Below are positions 27,176 to 34,783 of a stretch of 64,000 bases of DNA, in pieces. The DNA lies in assembly GCF_029893585.1 (NCBI RefSeq), contig NZ_JARXYX010000024.1, positions 1 to 64,000 on the forward strand, given 5' to 3'. Positions within the stretch are counted from its first letter, which is position 1; the number at the start of each line of letters is the position of its first letter. The position numbers were made by a program, and so were the translations under genes. The notes under the pieces are model-generated. The model did no database searches. It saw nothing but the letters and a program-made list of their open reading frames with translations, and was not told where the DNA came from. This stretch comes from Streptomyces sp. LBL. GTDB lineage: Bacteria > Actinomycetota > Actinomycetes > Streptomycetales > Streptomycetaceae.

Positions 27176-27697
27176 ATGCGATGTACCGCCCGCCTGCTGA
27201 CCGGTACCGCGCTCGCCGTGGCCGCCGCGGGTCTCGGCACCGCGCCCGCGTACGGCGGCGACACCACCGGCCTGAAGGTGTACCCGTCCTCGCTCGTGCC
27301 GGGCGGGGAGGCCACCGTGAACACCGCCGCCTGCGGGGACGACGGGTCGGCGGCGGGCGACGCGGGCGCGGTGGGGGCCGGTTCCTTCCCGCTGGCGCCC
27401 CGTTCGAACGAGAGCGAGGCGACCGGCCGGTTCCGGGTGCCGCCGAGCGCGCAGCCGGGGACGTACGAGATCACCGCGACCTGCGCCAGGAGCGGCCGGC
27501 GGGTGACCGGGGACCTGGTCGTCACGCTGACCTCCCCGCGCGAGCAGGTGTATCCCCGAGGGAGTGTGAAGACGGGGGTCGGTGGCGCTCTGGGCCCCGA
27601 TCCCGTGCAGACCGCGGCCGGTGTGGCGGCTCTCGCCGTCGCCGCCGCGGGCGGTACCTGGCTCCTGCATCGCCGGGCGAGAGGCGACGGGATCTGA
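27176..27697 (+). CDS. Secreted, C-terminally membrane-anchored protein beside a sortase
   Basis: This 173-residue protein has a signal peptide (1-27, cleavage near PAYG). An Ig/beta-sandwich-like region follows (GLKVYPSSLVPGGEATVNTAACG, ATGRFRVPPSAQPGTYEITATC; two cysteines likely bridge). A Pro/Gly linker leads to a C-terminal hydrophobic segment (about 146-164, VQTAAGVAALAVAAAGGTWLL) and a basic tail HRRARGDGI. The layout is that of a cell-wall sorting signal, but no LPxTG or LAxTG is visible. The class F sortase follows within 190 bp, so this may be its partner or substrate. GAGGGAG precedes ATG 27176. Confidence 0.8.
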   Translation: MRCTARLLTGTALAVAAAGLGTAPAYGGDTTGLKVYPSSLVPGGEATVNTAACGDDGSAAGDAGAVGAGSFPLAPRSNESEATGRFRVPPSAQPGTYEITATCARSGRRVTGDLVVTLTSPREQVYPRGSVKTGVGGALGPDPVQTAAGVAALAVAAAGGTWLLHRRARGDGI

Positions 27698-27881
27698 CGG
27701 ACACCCTCCGCTGTCCGTCCGCCGGTACCGCATGTCCCCTCCCCCTCCGGGTCCGACGCCCCTCGCGGCCCGGAGGGGGAAAGGGACCCCGGCTTTCGTG
27801 GAGAAGGGCCTTGCCTCGGAGAGGGGACCGGGTTCAGTGGGATGCAGAAATTCAGTGAACGCAGGGGAAAGGGGGTTCGCC

Positions 27882-28643
27882 GTGCCCGACTTCGGCAACA
27901 CCGCGATAGCGGCCGTCACCGCGTTGGCCCTGTGCAGCGGTGCCTGGCTGCTGCGCAGCGGTGCCGAGACACACGCGCCGCCGCAGCCGTCCGCCGCGCA
28001 GGCGCACAGCGGCCGTGACGCCGGGCAGAGTGCAGGGCCGGAGCCAGGACAGGACACCGGGCTGGACGCTGGGCAGCCCACCGGACTGGACGCTGGGCAG
28101 CCCACCGGGCAGGGCACAGGACAGCCCACCGCCCAGGGCGCAGGACAGGACACCGCCCGTCCCGCCGCGTCGGTCGCGCCCGCGCTGCCGCCCTCCCCGC
28201 CCGACCGGATCCGCATCCCCTCCATCCAGGTGGACGCGCCCCTGACGGGCCTGGGGCTCACTCCCTCCGGCAGCCTCGACGTCCCGCCCGCCGCGAAGAA
28301 GAACCTCGCCGGCTGGTACGAGGCCGGCACCACGCCCGGTGAGACGGGCACCGCGATCGTCGCCGGGCACGTCGACAACGCCGATGGCCCCGCGGTGTTC
28401 TACGACCTGGGCGCGCTGAAGAAGGGCGCCGCTCTCCAGGTGGACCGGCGGGACGGCACGGTCGCCGTCTTCACCGTGGACGCCGTCGAGGTCTACGAGG
28501 CGACGAACTTCCCCGACCGGAAGGTCTACGGCGCGGCCCCGCGGCCCGAACTGCGGGTGATCACCTGCGGCGGCGGCTACTCACGGAGCACCGGATATCA
28601 GGGGAACGTCGTTGTCTTCGCGCACCTCACGGGCAGCCGCTGA
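27882..28643 (+). CDS. Class F sortase
   Basis: This 253-residue membrane-anchored transpeptidase-like protein has an N-terminal TM anchor at residues 5-24. A long linker (about 30-105) is built from imperfect GLDAGQPTG/GQPTGQGTG repeats, and the sortase beta-barrel follows with catalytic H163 (IVAGHVDN), C229 (RVITCGG) and R235 (GYSRSTGY). The TLxC motif of other classes is replaced by VITC, as in actinobacterial class F enzymes. GTG 27882 is preceded by GGGGAAAGGGGG. The last 63 nucleotides overlap the antisense HxlR gene. The linker repeats presumably span the peptidoglycan. Confidence 0.92.
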   Translation: MPDFGNTAIAAVTALALCSGAWLLRSGAETHAPPQPSAAQAHSGRDAGQSAGPEPGQDTGLDAGQPTGLDAGQPTGQGTGQPTAQGAGQDTARPAASVAPALPPSPPDRIRIPSIQVDAPLTGLGLTPSGSLDVPPAAKKNLAGWYEAGTTPGETGTAIVAGHVDNADGPAVFYDLGALKKGAALQVDRRDGTVAVFTVDAVEVYEATNFPDRKVYGAAPRPELRVITCGGGYSRSTGYQGNVVVFAHLTGSR

Positions 28644-28970
28644 GCCGTCCAGGACGTTCACCCGGCCCCACGCCCCCAGCGGCCCCAGCGCCTCGTTCAG
28701 CGAGACTCCCCGAGGCGTGAGCGAGTACTCCACCCGCGGCGGGACCTCGTCGTACGCCTCCCGGTGCACGATGCCGTCCGCCTCCAGCTCCCGCAGGTGG
28801 GCCGCGAGGACCTTCTCGGTCACCCCGGGCAGCTCTCTGCGCAGCTCGCCGAAGCGGCACGGCCTCACGTTCAGCGCCCACAGGATGAGCACCTTCCACT
28901 TACCGCCGATCACATCCATCGCCGCGTCGATCCCGCAGACGTACGCCCCCGGCCGCCGTACGGTCGTCAT
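28581..28970 (-). CDS. HxlR-family transcriptional regulator
   Basis: This 129-residue winged-helix repressor/activator has the family opening AAMDVIGGKWKVLILWAL (residues 16-33, with C12 nearby), recognition helix region FGELRRELPGVTEKVLAAHLREL and wing VEYSLTPRGVSL. HxlR/YodB-type proteins often sense electrophiles or quinones through the N-terminal Cys (YVCGID here). It is divergent from the imine-reductase-like gene, with about 97 bp between starts and a near-palindrome in between, so it probably controls that gene. Its 3' end overlaps the sortase gene tail-to-tail by 63 bp. Confidence 0.92.
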   Translation of the reverse strand: MTTVRRPGAYVCGIDAAMDVIGGKWKVLILWALNVRPCRFGELRRELPGVTEKVLAAHLRELEADGIVHREAYDEVPPRVEYSLTPRGVSLNEALGPLGAWGRVNVLDGSAAAREVREDNDVPLISGAP

Positions 28971-29020
28971 GCCGCCCCTCCCCTGCCTGGACCCTTTCCC
29001 CGCGGTAACCACCCACTCCG

Positions 29021-29032
29021 AAGTGCGTACTT
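29021..29032. promoter_or_regulatory. Candidate HxlR operator
   Basis: AAGTGCGTACTT, a dyad with one mismatched pair, lies in the divergent gap between the HxlR gene (start 28970) and the reductase gene (start 29068). Position and half-site (GTACTT) resemble known HxlR targets. Binding is inferred. Confidence 0.45.
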
Positions 29033-29067
29033 GAGCGGGCCGTTCCCCTGCGACGAGCCTAATCGCC

Positions 29068-29979
29068 ATGACTGACAACGCACGCGCCCCGCGCACACCT
29101 GCCCCTTCGGCTCCCCTCACTCCCCTCACCCTCCTCGGCACCGGCGCCATGGGCACCGCCCTCGCCCACGCCTGGCTCACCGCCGGCCACCCGGTGACCG
29201 TCTGGAACCGCACCCCGGCCCGCGCCGAGGCCCTGGCCGCCGAGGGCGCGACCGTCGCCCGGAGCGCCACCGCCGCGGTGGCCGCGAACCGGCTCGTCGT
29301 CGCCTGTCTCCTCGACGACGCCTCCGTCGGCGAGGCCCTCGACGCGGCCGACCTCACCGGCCGGGACCTGGTGGACCTGACCACCGGGACACCCGCCCAG
29401 GGACGGGACCGGGCCGCGTGGGCCGAGGCGCGCGGGGCCCGTTTCCTGGACGGCGGGATCATGGCCGTACCGCCGATGATCGGGGCCGCGGGCTCCGGGG
29501 CGTACGTCTTCTACAGCGGTTCCGCCGCGCTCTTCGAGGAGCACCGGGACACGCTCGCCGCCCCGGCCGGGGCCACGTACGTCGGCGCGGACCCGGGGTT
29601 CGCCGCGCTGCACGACGTGGCGCTGCTGAGCGCGATGAGCGGAATGTTCGCGGGCATCACGCACGCCTTCGCGCTGATCCGACGGGAGGACATCGCCCCG
29701 AAGGACTTCGCGCCGCTGCTCGTGTCGTGGCTCACCGCGATGGCGCCCATGGCGTACGGGGCCGCCGAGCGGCTGGACAGCGGTGACTACACCAACGGCG
29801 TCGTCTCCCACCTCGCCATGCAGGTCGCCGGCAACGCGACCCTGCTGCGCACGGCCGAGGAGCAGGGCGTCAGCGCCGAGCTGCTGACGCCGTACACGGC
29901 GCTGATGGAGCGGCGCCTGGCGGACGGGCACGGCGACGAGGACACCACAGGGCTGATCGACCTCCTGACCGGCCGTTAG
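29068..29979 (+). CDS. NADP-dependent imine-reductase / beta-hydroxyacid dehydrogenase-like enzyme
   Basis: This 303-residue protein has an N-terminal Rossmann domain (LTLLGTGAMGTALAHAWLTAGHPVTVWNRTPAR; the R-T-P-xR segment favours NADPH). A helical dimerisation domain follows (DVALLSAMSGMFAGITHAFALI, VVSHLAMQVAGNATLL). The segment FLDGGIMAVPPMIG, in place of the Lys-containing motif of hydroxyisobutyrate dehydrogenases, points to the imine reductase clade. Substrate is unknown, possibly a cyclic imine or other electrophile. Likely regulated by the divergent HxlR protein. Confidence 0.88.
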   Translation: MTDNARAPRTPAPSAPLTPLTLLGTGAMGTALAHAWLTAGHPVTVWNRTPARAEALAAEGATVARSATAAVAANRLVVACLLDDASVGEALDAADLTGRDLVDLTTGTPAQGRDRAAWAEARGARFLDGGIMAVPPMIGAAGSGAYVFYSGSAALFEEHRDTLAAPAGATYVGADPGFAALHDVALLSAMSGMFAGITHAFALIRREDIAPKDFAPLLVSWLTAMAPMAYGAAERLDSGDYTNGVVSHLAMQVAGNATLLRTAEEQGVSAELLTPYTALMERRLADGHGDEDTTGLIDLLTGR

Positions 29980-30172
29980 GCCGGCCACTGCTCGCGGTGG
30001 CCACGAGTGCCCGGAAACCTTGAGCCCCCTCAGAGGTCCGGCATCAGAGGTACGGCATCAGAGGTCCGGGGCGGCGGAGACGAGAAATCCGCACCTCACA
30101 GCGCTCCCCCGCCGCCCTCCCCGAACCCTCACACCGACCACCCGCCCCCGCTGAGCGCAGCGTTCCTCGCGG

Positions 30173-30210
30173 GAAACAGACGTGATGCGGCCGGGTAACA
30201 CCGGCAACGC
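30173..30210 (+). promoter_or_regulatory. GlnR-like box upstream of the nitrite reductase operon
   Basis: Pentamers at 11-bp spacing: GAAAC (30173), GATGC (30184), GTAAC (30195) and AACGC (30206). GTAAC begins 28 bases before the start codon, exactly as at the nitrate reductase gene, and the sequence GCACGCT follows in both leaders at the same place. GlnR control of nirBD is established in Streptomyces; binding here is inferred. Confidence 0.7.
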
Positions 30211-30222
30211 ACGCTCCTGGGC

Positions 30223-31464
30223 ATGACCTCGAATACGCGTGTGGTGGTGATCGGCGCCGGCCTCGCGGGCGTCCGTCTCGCCCGGCGGCTCGGCGAGCTC
30301 GGCACGCCCGTGACGCTCGTCGGCGAGGAGGAGCACCACCCGTACAACAGGGTTCTCCTCGCCGAAGTGCTGGCCGGACGCTACAGCCCCGAGGTGATCG
30401 CCCTCCCGGCGCCCGCCGCGCTGACCCGCTCCCGGGTCACCGGCATCGACCGGGACGGCCGGACCGTCGAGTGCGCGGACGGTTCGAAGATCGCATACGA
30501 CACGCTGGTCCTGGCCACCGGATCCAACCCCGTGCTCCCGCCGCTGCGCGGCCTGTTCACCCCCGACCACGTGCTGCCCGAGGGTGTCCACGCCTTCCGC
30601 ACGATGGACGACTGCCTGGGCCTGTCCAAGGCGGTCCGGCCGGGCGTGAAGGCGGTCGTCATCGGCGGCGGGCTCCTCGGGGTCTCGGCGGCCCGGGCGC
30701 TCGCCCTGCGCGGCGCCCAGGTCATGCTGGCCCAGCAGTCCGAGCGGCTGATGGAGCGCCAGCTCGATCCGGCCGCCTCCCAGCTGGTCCGCCGGCATCT
30801 GAAGGACCTCGGCGTGGAGATCCACACCGAGTGCCGGGTGCGGGACGTGCGGTGCGTGGGCGGCGCGGTCCGCTCGGTCGAGATGGCCGACGGCTACGCC
30901 CTCGACGCCGACCTGGTGGTCCTGGCCTGCGGGGTCCACCCGCGCGTGGGTCTCGCCCAGGTCGCGGGGCTGGAGGTCCGTAAGGGGATCGTCGTGGACG
31001 ACGAACTCCGTACGTCCGACCCGCACATCCGGGCCGTCGGCGACTGCGTCCAGCACGACGGCACGGTGTACGGACTGGCGGCCCCGGCACTCGAACAGGC
31101 GGACGTCCTGGCCGAGTTGCTGTCCGGTCGGGCCGACGCCCGGTACACCGGCACCCGTTCTCTGACCCGGCTCACCCTCACCGGGCAGGCCGCCCCCCAC
31201 GGACCCGCCCCCCACGGACCGTTCGACCTCGCCGCGTTCGGCGAGACGGAAGCCCTTCCCGGCGACGACGTGGTCCAGCTCGCTGACGCCACCCGAGGCA
31301 CCTACCGCAAGGTCGTCGTCCGCGACGACCGCCTGGTCGGCGGGGTCCTCGTCGGCGAACTCGGCACTGTCGGAGCGCTCGCGCGCGCCTGGGAGGGAGC
31401 AGAGCCGCTCCCCTCCGCCGGCCGCCCCCTGCTCCACCTGCTCACCAACGATGGAGGCTCCTGA
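30223..31464 (+). CDS. FAD/NAD(P)-dependent oxidoreductase of the nitrite reductase operon
   Basis: This 413-residue flavoprotein resembles the N-terminal reductase module of NirB. FAD is bound by VVVIGAGLAGVRLARRL, NAD(P) by AVVIGGGLLGVSAARALALRG, the flavin tail by LVLATGSNPVLPP, and IRAVGDCVQHDG is present. Its TGA overlaps the ATG of nirB (ATGA-type coupling at 31464), so it is the first gene of a three-gene operon. It may deliver NAD(P)H electrons to the nitrate reductase, to NirB, or via a ferredoxin. An insertion repeat APHGPAPHGP (near residue 325) is a small local duplication. Confidence 0.9.
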   Translation: MTSNTRVVVIGAGLAGVRLARRLGELGTPVTLVGEEEHHPYNRVLLAEVLAGRYSPEVIALPAPAALTRSRVTGIDRDGRTVECADGSKIAYDTLVLATGSNPVLPPLRGLFTPDHVLPEGVHAFRTMDDCLGLSKAVRPGVKAVVIGGGLLGVSAARALALRGAQVMLAQQSERLMERQLDPAASQLVRRHLKDLGVEIHTECRVRDVRCVGGAVRSVEMADGYALDADLVVLACGVHPRVGLAQVAGLEVRKGIVVDDELRTSDPHIRAVGDCVQHDGTVYGLAAPALEQADVLAELLSGRADARYTGTRSLTRLTLTGQAAPHGPAPHGPFDLAAFGETEALPGDDVVQLADATRGTYRKVVVRDDRLVGGVLVGELGTVGALARAWEGAEPLPSAGRPLLHLLTNDGGS

Positions 31465-34091
31465 TGTCCACGACCGCACTTGTGGGGAACGGCCCCCGCC
31501 CCACGATCGTGCTCGTCGGCCACGGCATGGTCGGCCAGCGCTTCCTCGAAGCGCTCGCCGAGCGCGGCCTGACCGCCACGCACCGCGTGGTCGTGCTGTG
31601 CGAGGAGCCGCGTCCCGCGTACGACCGCGTGCACCTGACCTCGTACTTCTCGGGCACGACGCCCGAGGAACTCTCCATGACGGACCTGGAGTTCATCAAG
31701 GACCACGGCATCGAGCTGTACGTCGGTGACCCGGCGGAGACGATCGACCGCGAGGCGCGCCGGGTCACCGCCCGCTCGGGCCTGGTCGTCGACTACGACG
31801 TCCTGGTGCTCGCCACCGGCTCGTACCCCTTCGTCCCGCCCGTCCCGAACAAGGACGCCGAGGGCTGCTTCGTCTACCGCACGATCGAGGACCTCCTCGC
31901 GATCGAGGAGTACGCCAGGACGCGGACGACGGGTGCGGTGGTCGGCGGCGGTCTGCTCGGACTGGAGGCGGCCGGTGCACTGAAGGGCCTCGGACTCACC
32001 TCGCACATCGTGGAGTTCGCGCCCCGTCTGATGCCGGTCCAGGTCGACGAGGGCGGCGGCGCCGCGCTGCTGCGGACCATCGAGGACATGGGCCTGTCCG
32101 TCCACACGGGCGTGGGCACGCAGGAGATCGTGGTCGACGAGTCCGGCGCGGTCACCGGCATGAAGCTGTCCGACGGCTCCGAACTCGCCACCGACCTGGT
32201 GGTGTTCTCCGCCGGTGTCCGCCCCCGCGACCAGCTGGCCCGCGAGAGCGGCCTCACGGTCGGCGAGCGCGGCGGCATCGCGGTCGACGAACAGTGCCGG
32301 ACCGTCTCCGACCCGTATGTCTTCGCGATCGGTGAGTGCGCGCTGGCCTCCGACGGCCGGGTGTACGGCCTGGTGGCCCCCGGTTACGAGCAGGCCGAGA
32401 CGGTCGCCGCGACGATCGCGCAGGACGAGGCGGAGTTCACCGGCGCGGACCTGTCCACCAAGCTGAAGCTGCTCGGCGTGGACGTGGCGTCCTTCGGCGA
32501 CGCGCACGGCACGGCCGAGGACTGCCTGGACGTCGTCTACTCCGACTCCCGCTCGGGCCTGTACAAGAAGCTGGTCATCGGCCGGGACGGCACGCTGCTC
32601 GGCGGCATCCTGGTCGGCGACGCGGAGGCGTACGGCACCCTGCGCGCGTTCACCGGCTCGGTCCCGCCCGTCTCCCCCGAGGCGCTGGTGCTGCCCGCAG
32701 GCGTCGGCGCCCCGACCCAGCTGGGCCCGTCCGCGCTGCCGGACGAGGCGATCATCTGCTCCTGCAACAACGTCACCAAGGGCACGATCCGCGGCGCGGT
32801 CACCGAGCACAGCTGCACCACCGTGCCCGAGGTGAAGAAGTGCACCAAGGCCGGTACGACCTGCGGCAGTTGCGTCAAGGTGCTCGGCCAGCTGGTCAAC
32901 GCCGAACTGGAGGCCGGCGGCGTCGAGGTCGACAAGGGGCTGTGCGGCTGCTTCTCGCAGACCCGCGAGGAGCTGTACGAGATCGTCCTCGCCCTGCGCC
33001 TCAACACCTACCAGGACCTGCTGGACCGCTACGGCCGGGACGACGCCCGGGGCGGCGACGGCTGCGACGTCTGCAAGCCGGCGGTCGGCTCGATCATCGC
33101 CTCCCTCGCCCCGACCATCGGCGCGAGCGGCTACGTCCTCGACGGCGAGCAGGCGGCGCTCCAGGAGACCAACGACCACTTCCTGGCCAACCTCCAGAAG
33201 AACGGCTCGTACTCGGTCGTCCCCCGTATCCCCGGCGGTGAGATCACCCCCGAGGGCCTCATCGTGATCGGCGAGATCGCCCGCGACTTCGGCCTCTACA
33301 CGAAGATCACCGGCGGCCAGCGGATCGACATGTTCGGCGCCCGTGTCGAACAACTCCCGCTGATCTGGACCCGGTTGGTGGACGCCGGCTTCGAGTCCGG
33401 GCACGCCTACGGCAAGTCCCTGCGCACGGTGAAGTCCTGCGTCGGCCAGACCTGGTGCCGCTACGGCGTCCAGGACTCCGTCCGCATGGCGATCGACCTG
33501 GAGCTGCGCTACCGGGGCCTCAGGTCCCCGCACAAGCTCAAGTCGGCGGTCTCGGGCTGCGCCCGGGAGTGTGCCGAGGCCCAGTCGAAGGACTTCGGCG
33601 TCATCGCCACCGCGGGCGGCTGGAACCTGTACGTCGGCGGCAACGGCGGCGCCACCCCGCGCCACGCGGACCTGCTCGCCCAGGACCTGTCGGACGCCGA
33701 ACTGATCCGCCTGATCGACCGGTTCCTGATGTTCTACATCCGCACGGCCGACCGCCTGGAGCGCACCTCGACCTGGCTGGAGCGGATCCCCGGCGGCCTC
33801 GACCACGTGCGGGACGTGGTCGTGGAGGACTCCCTCGGCATCTGCGAGGAGCTGGAGTCCCTGATGACGGACCACGTCTCGCACTACGCGGACGAGTGGG
33901 CGACGACCATCAACGACCCCGAGAAGCTGTCGCGGTTCGTCTCCTTCGTGAACGCCCCCGACACCCCCGACCCGGTCGTCGGCTTCATCCCGGAGCGCGA
34001 CCAGATCAAGCCCGACCTGCCGCTGCTGTCCATCGGCATGCGCCCCACCGGAAACCCGGCTGACGTCCTGGAAGGAAGCGCCCAGCGATGA
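31464..34091 (+). CDS. nirB: Assimilatory nitrite reductase large subunit
   Basis: This 875-residue siroheme/FAD/iron-sulfur enzyme reduces nitrite to ammonium with NAD(P)H. Domains: FAD/NAD binding (1-400: VLVGHGMVGQRFLEAL, VVGGGLLGLEAAGAL); a BFD-like [2Fe-2S] domain beginning at about C432 (CSCNNVTKG, GTTCGSC); a second BFD-like segment (CGCFSQ, GCDVCKP); then the sulfite/nitrite reductase ferredoxin-like and siroheme domains. The [4Fe-4S]-siroheme cysteines lie in CVGQTWC (about 659-665) and SGCAREC (about 698-702). It starts on the stop of the upstream reductase gene and overlaps nirD by four bases, so all three are coupled. Confidence 0.97.
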   Translation: MSTTALVGNGPRPTIVLVGHGMVGQRFLEALAERGLTATHRVVVLCEEPRPAYDRVHLTSYFSGTTPEELSMTDLEFIKDHGIELYVGDPAETIDREARRVTARSGLVVDYDVLVLATGSYPFVPPVPNKDAEGCFVYRTIEDLLAIEEYARTRTTGAVVGGGLLGLEAAGALKGLGLTSHIVEFAPRLMPVQVDEGGGAALLRTIEDMGLSVHTGVGTQEIVVDESGAVTGMKLSDGSELATDLVVFSAGVRPRDQLARESGLTVGERGGIAVDEQCRTVSDPYVFAIGECALASDGRVYGLVAPGYEQAETVAATIAQDEAEFTGADLSTKLKLLGVDVASFGDAHGTAEDCLDVVYSDSRSGLYKKLVIGRDGTLLGGILVGDAEAYGTLRAFTGSVPPVSPEALVLPAGVGAPTQLGPSALPDEAIICSCNNVTKGTIRGAVTEHSCTTVPEVKKCTKAGTTCGSCVKVLGQLVNAELEAGGVEVDKGLCGCFSQTREELYEIVLALRLNTYQDLLDRYGRDDARGGDGCDVCKPAVGSIIASLAPTIGASGYVLDGEQAALQETNDHFLANLQKNGSYSVVPRIPGGEITPEGLIVIGEIARDFGLYTKITGGQRIDMFGARVEQLPLIWTRLVDAGFESGHAYGKSLRTVKSCVGQTWCRYGVQDSVRMAIDLELRYRGLRSPHKLKSAVSGCARECAEAQSKDFGVIATAGGWNLYVGGNGGATPRHADLLAQDLSDAELIRLIDRFLMFYIRTADRLERTSTWLERIPGGLDHVRDVVVEDSLGICEELESLMTDHVSHYADEWATTINDPEKLSRFVSFVNAPDTPDPVVGFIPERDQIKPDLPLLSIGMRPTGNPADVLEGSAQR

Positions 34092-34447
34092 CCCTGGCAC
34101 CCGAGACGACCGACCTGAAGATCCAACTCCAGCTGAACGAGGCCGAGGACGCCTGGTTCACCGTCTGCGACCTGAGCACGCTGCTCCCGGGCCGCGGGGT
34201 GGCGGCACTGCTGCCCGACGGCCACCAGGTCGCCCTCTTCCGCGACCGCGTCGGCACGCTGTACGCCATCGACAACCGCGACCCCTTCAGCGGCGCGGCG
34301 GTCCTCTCCCGCGGCCTGACCGGCACCCACCAGGGCCGGCCGTTCGTCGCCTCGCCCCTGCTGAAGCAGCGCTTCGACCTGCAGACCGGGGTGTGCCTGG
34401 ACGACGACGCGGTGCGGGTGGCGACGTACGAGGTGCGTGTCTCGTAG
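34088..34447 (+). CDS. nirD: Nitrite reductase small subunit
   Basis: This 119-residue Rieske-fold subunit starts on ATGA overlapping the nirB stop. It has the NirD signature YAIDNRDPFSGAAVLSRGL and VASPLLKQRFDLQTGVCLDD. The CxH pairs that bind a Rieske cluster are absent, as is normal for NirD, which acts as a structural partner of NirB. It ends the operon; a short-chain dehydrogenase remnant follows immediately after its stop. Confidence 0.95.
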   Translation: MTLAPETTDLKIQLQLNEAEDAWFTVCDLSTLLPGRGVAALLPDGHQVALFRDRVGTLYAIDNRDPFSGAAVLSRGLTGTHQGRPFVASPLLKQRFDLQTGVCLDDDAVRVATYEVRVS

Positions 34448-34449
34448 CC

Positions 34450-34743
34450 GTAGCGGCAGCCGTACTCACCCGGGGCGCCGCCCTCGACCACCTCCGCGAC
34501 GGCGTCCGGATCAACGCGGTCGGCCCCGGTGCCGTGGCCACCCCGATGTCCCTGCGCCCCGGCGAGACGGACGCCGACCGTGCCGAGCGCGCCCGGGACC
34601 CGCTCCCCCTCGGCCGCGTCCCGGCCACCGAGGAGATCGCCGCCGCGGTCCTCCACTCGGCCTCGGACGCGGCCGCCTCGGTGGTGGGCACGGACCTGGT
34701 GGTGGGCACGGACCTGGTGGTGAACAGCGGGGCGTCGGCCTGA
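34450..34743 (+). pseudogene. C-terminal remnant of a short-chain dehydrogenase gene
   Basis: The frame directly after nirD encodes only the last third of a classical SDR: LTRGAALDHLRDGVRINAVGPGAVATPM, then LGRVPATEEIAAAVLHSAS and a terminal VVNSGAS. The nucleotide-binding TGxxxGIG and the YxxxK active site are missing, and no start codon with a ribosome site exists. An 18-bp tandem duplication (34681-34698, 34699-34716) repeats VVGTDL. It may be debris of a deletion that fused the upstream part away. Confidence 0.7.
34681..34716. repeat. 18-bp tandem duplication in the SDR remnant
   Basis: GTGGTGGGCACGGACCTG is present twice in direct succession, duplicating six codons. Another example of the short in-frame duplications that recur in this window. 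Confidence 0.9.
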
Positions 34744-34783
34744 GAGACAGACTGGGAGACGGACTGGGAGACGGACTGGCGGA

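Noticed and set aside
31302-34100. A 932-codon open frame antisense to nirB
   Set aside because: It mirrors nirB in the complementary codon phase, is rich in Arg/Val/Asp/His as GC-rich shadows are, and has no ribosome site or motif; nirB has all catalytic residues.
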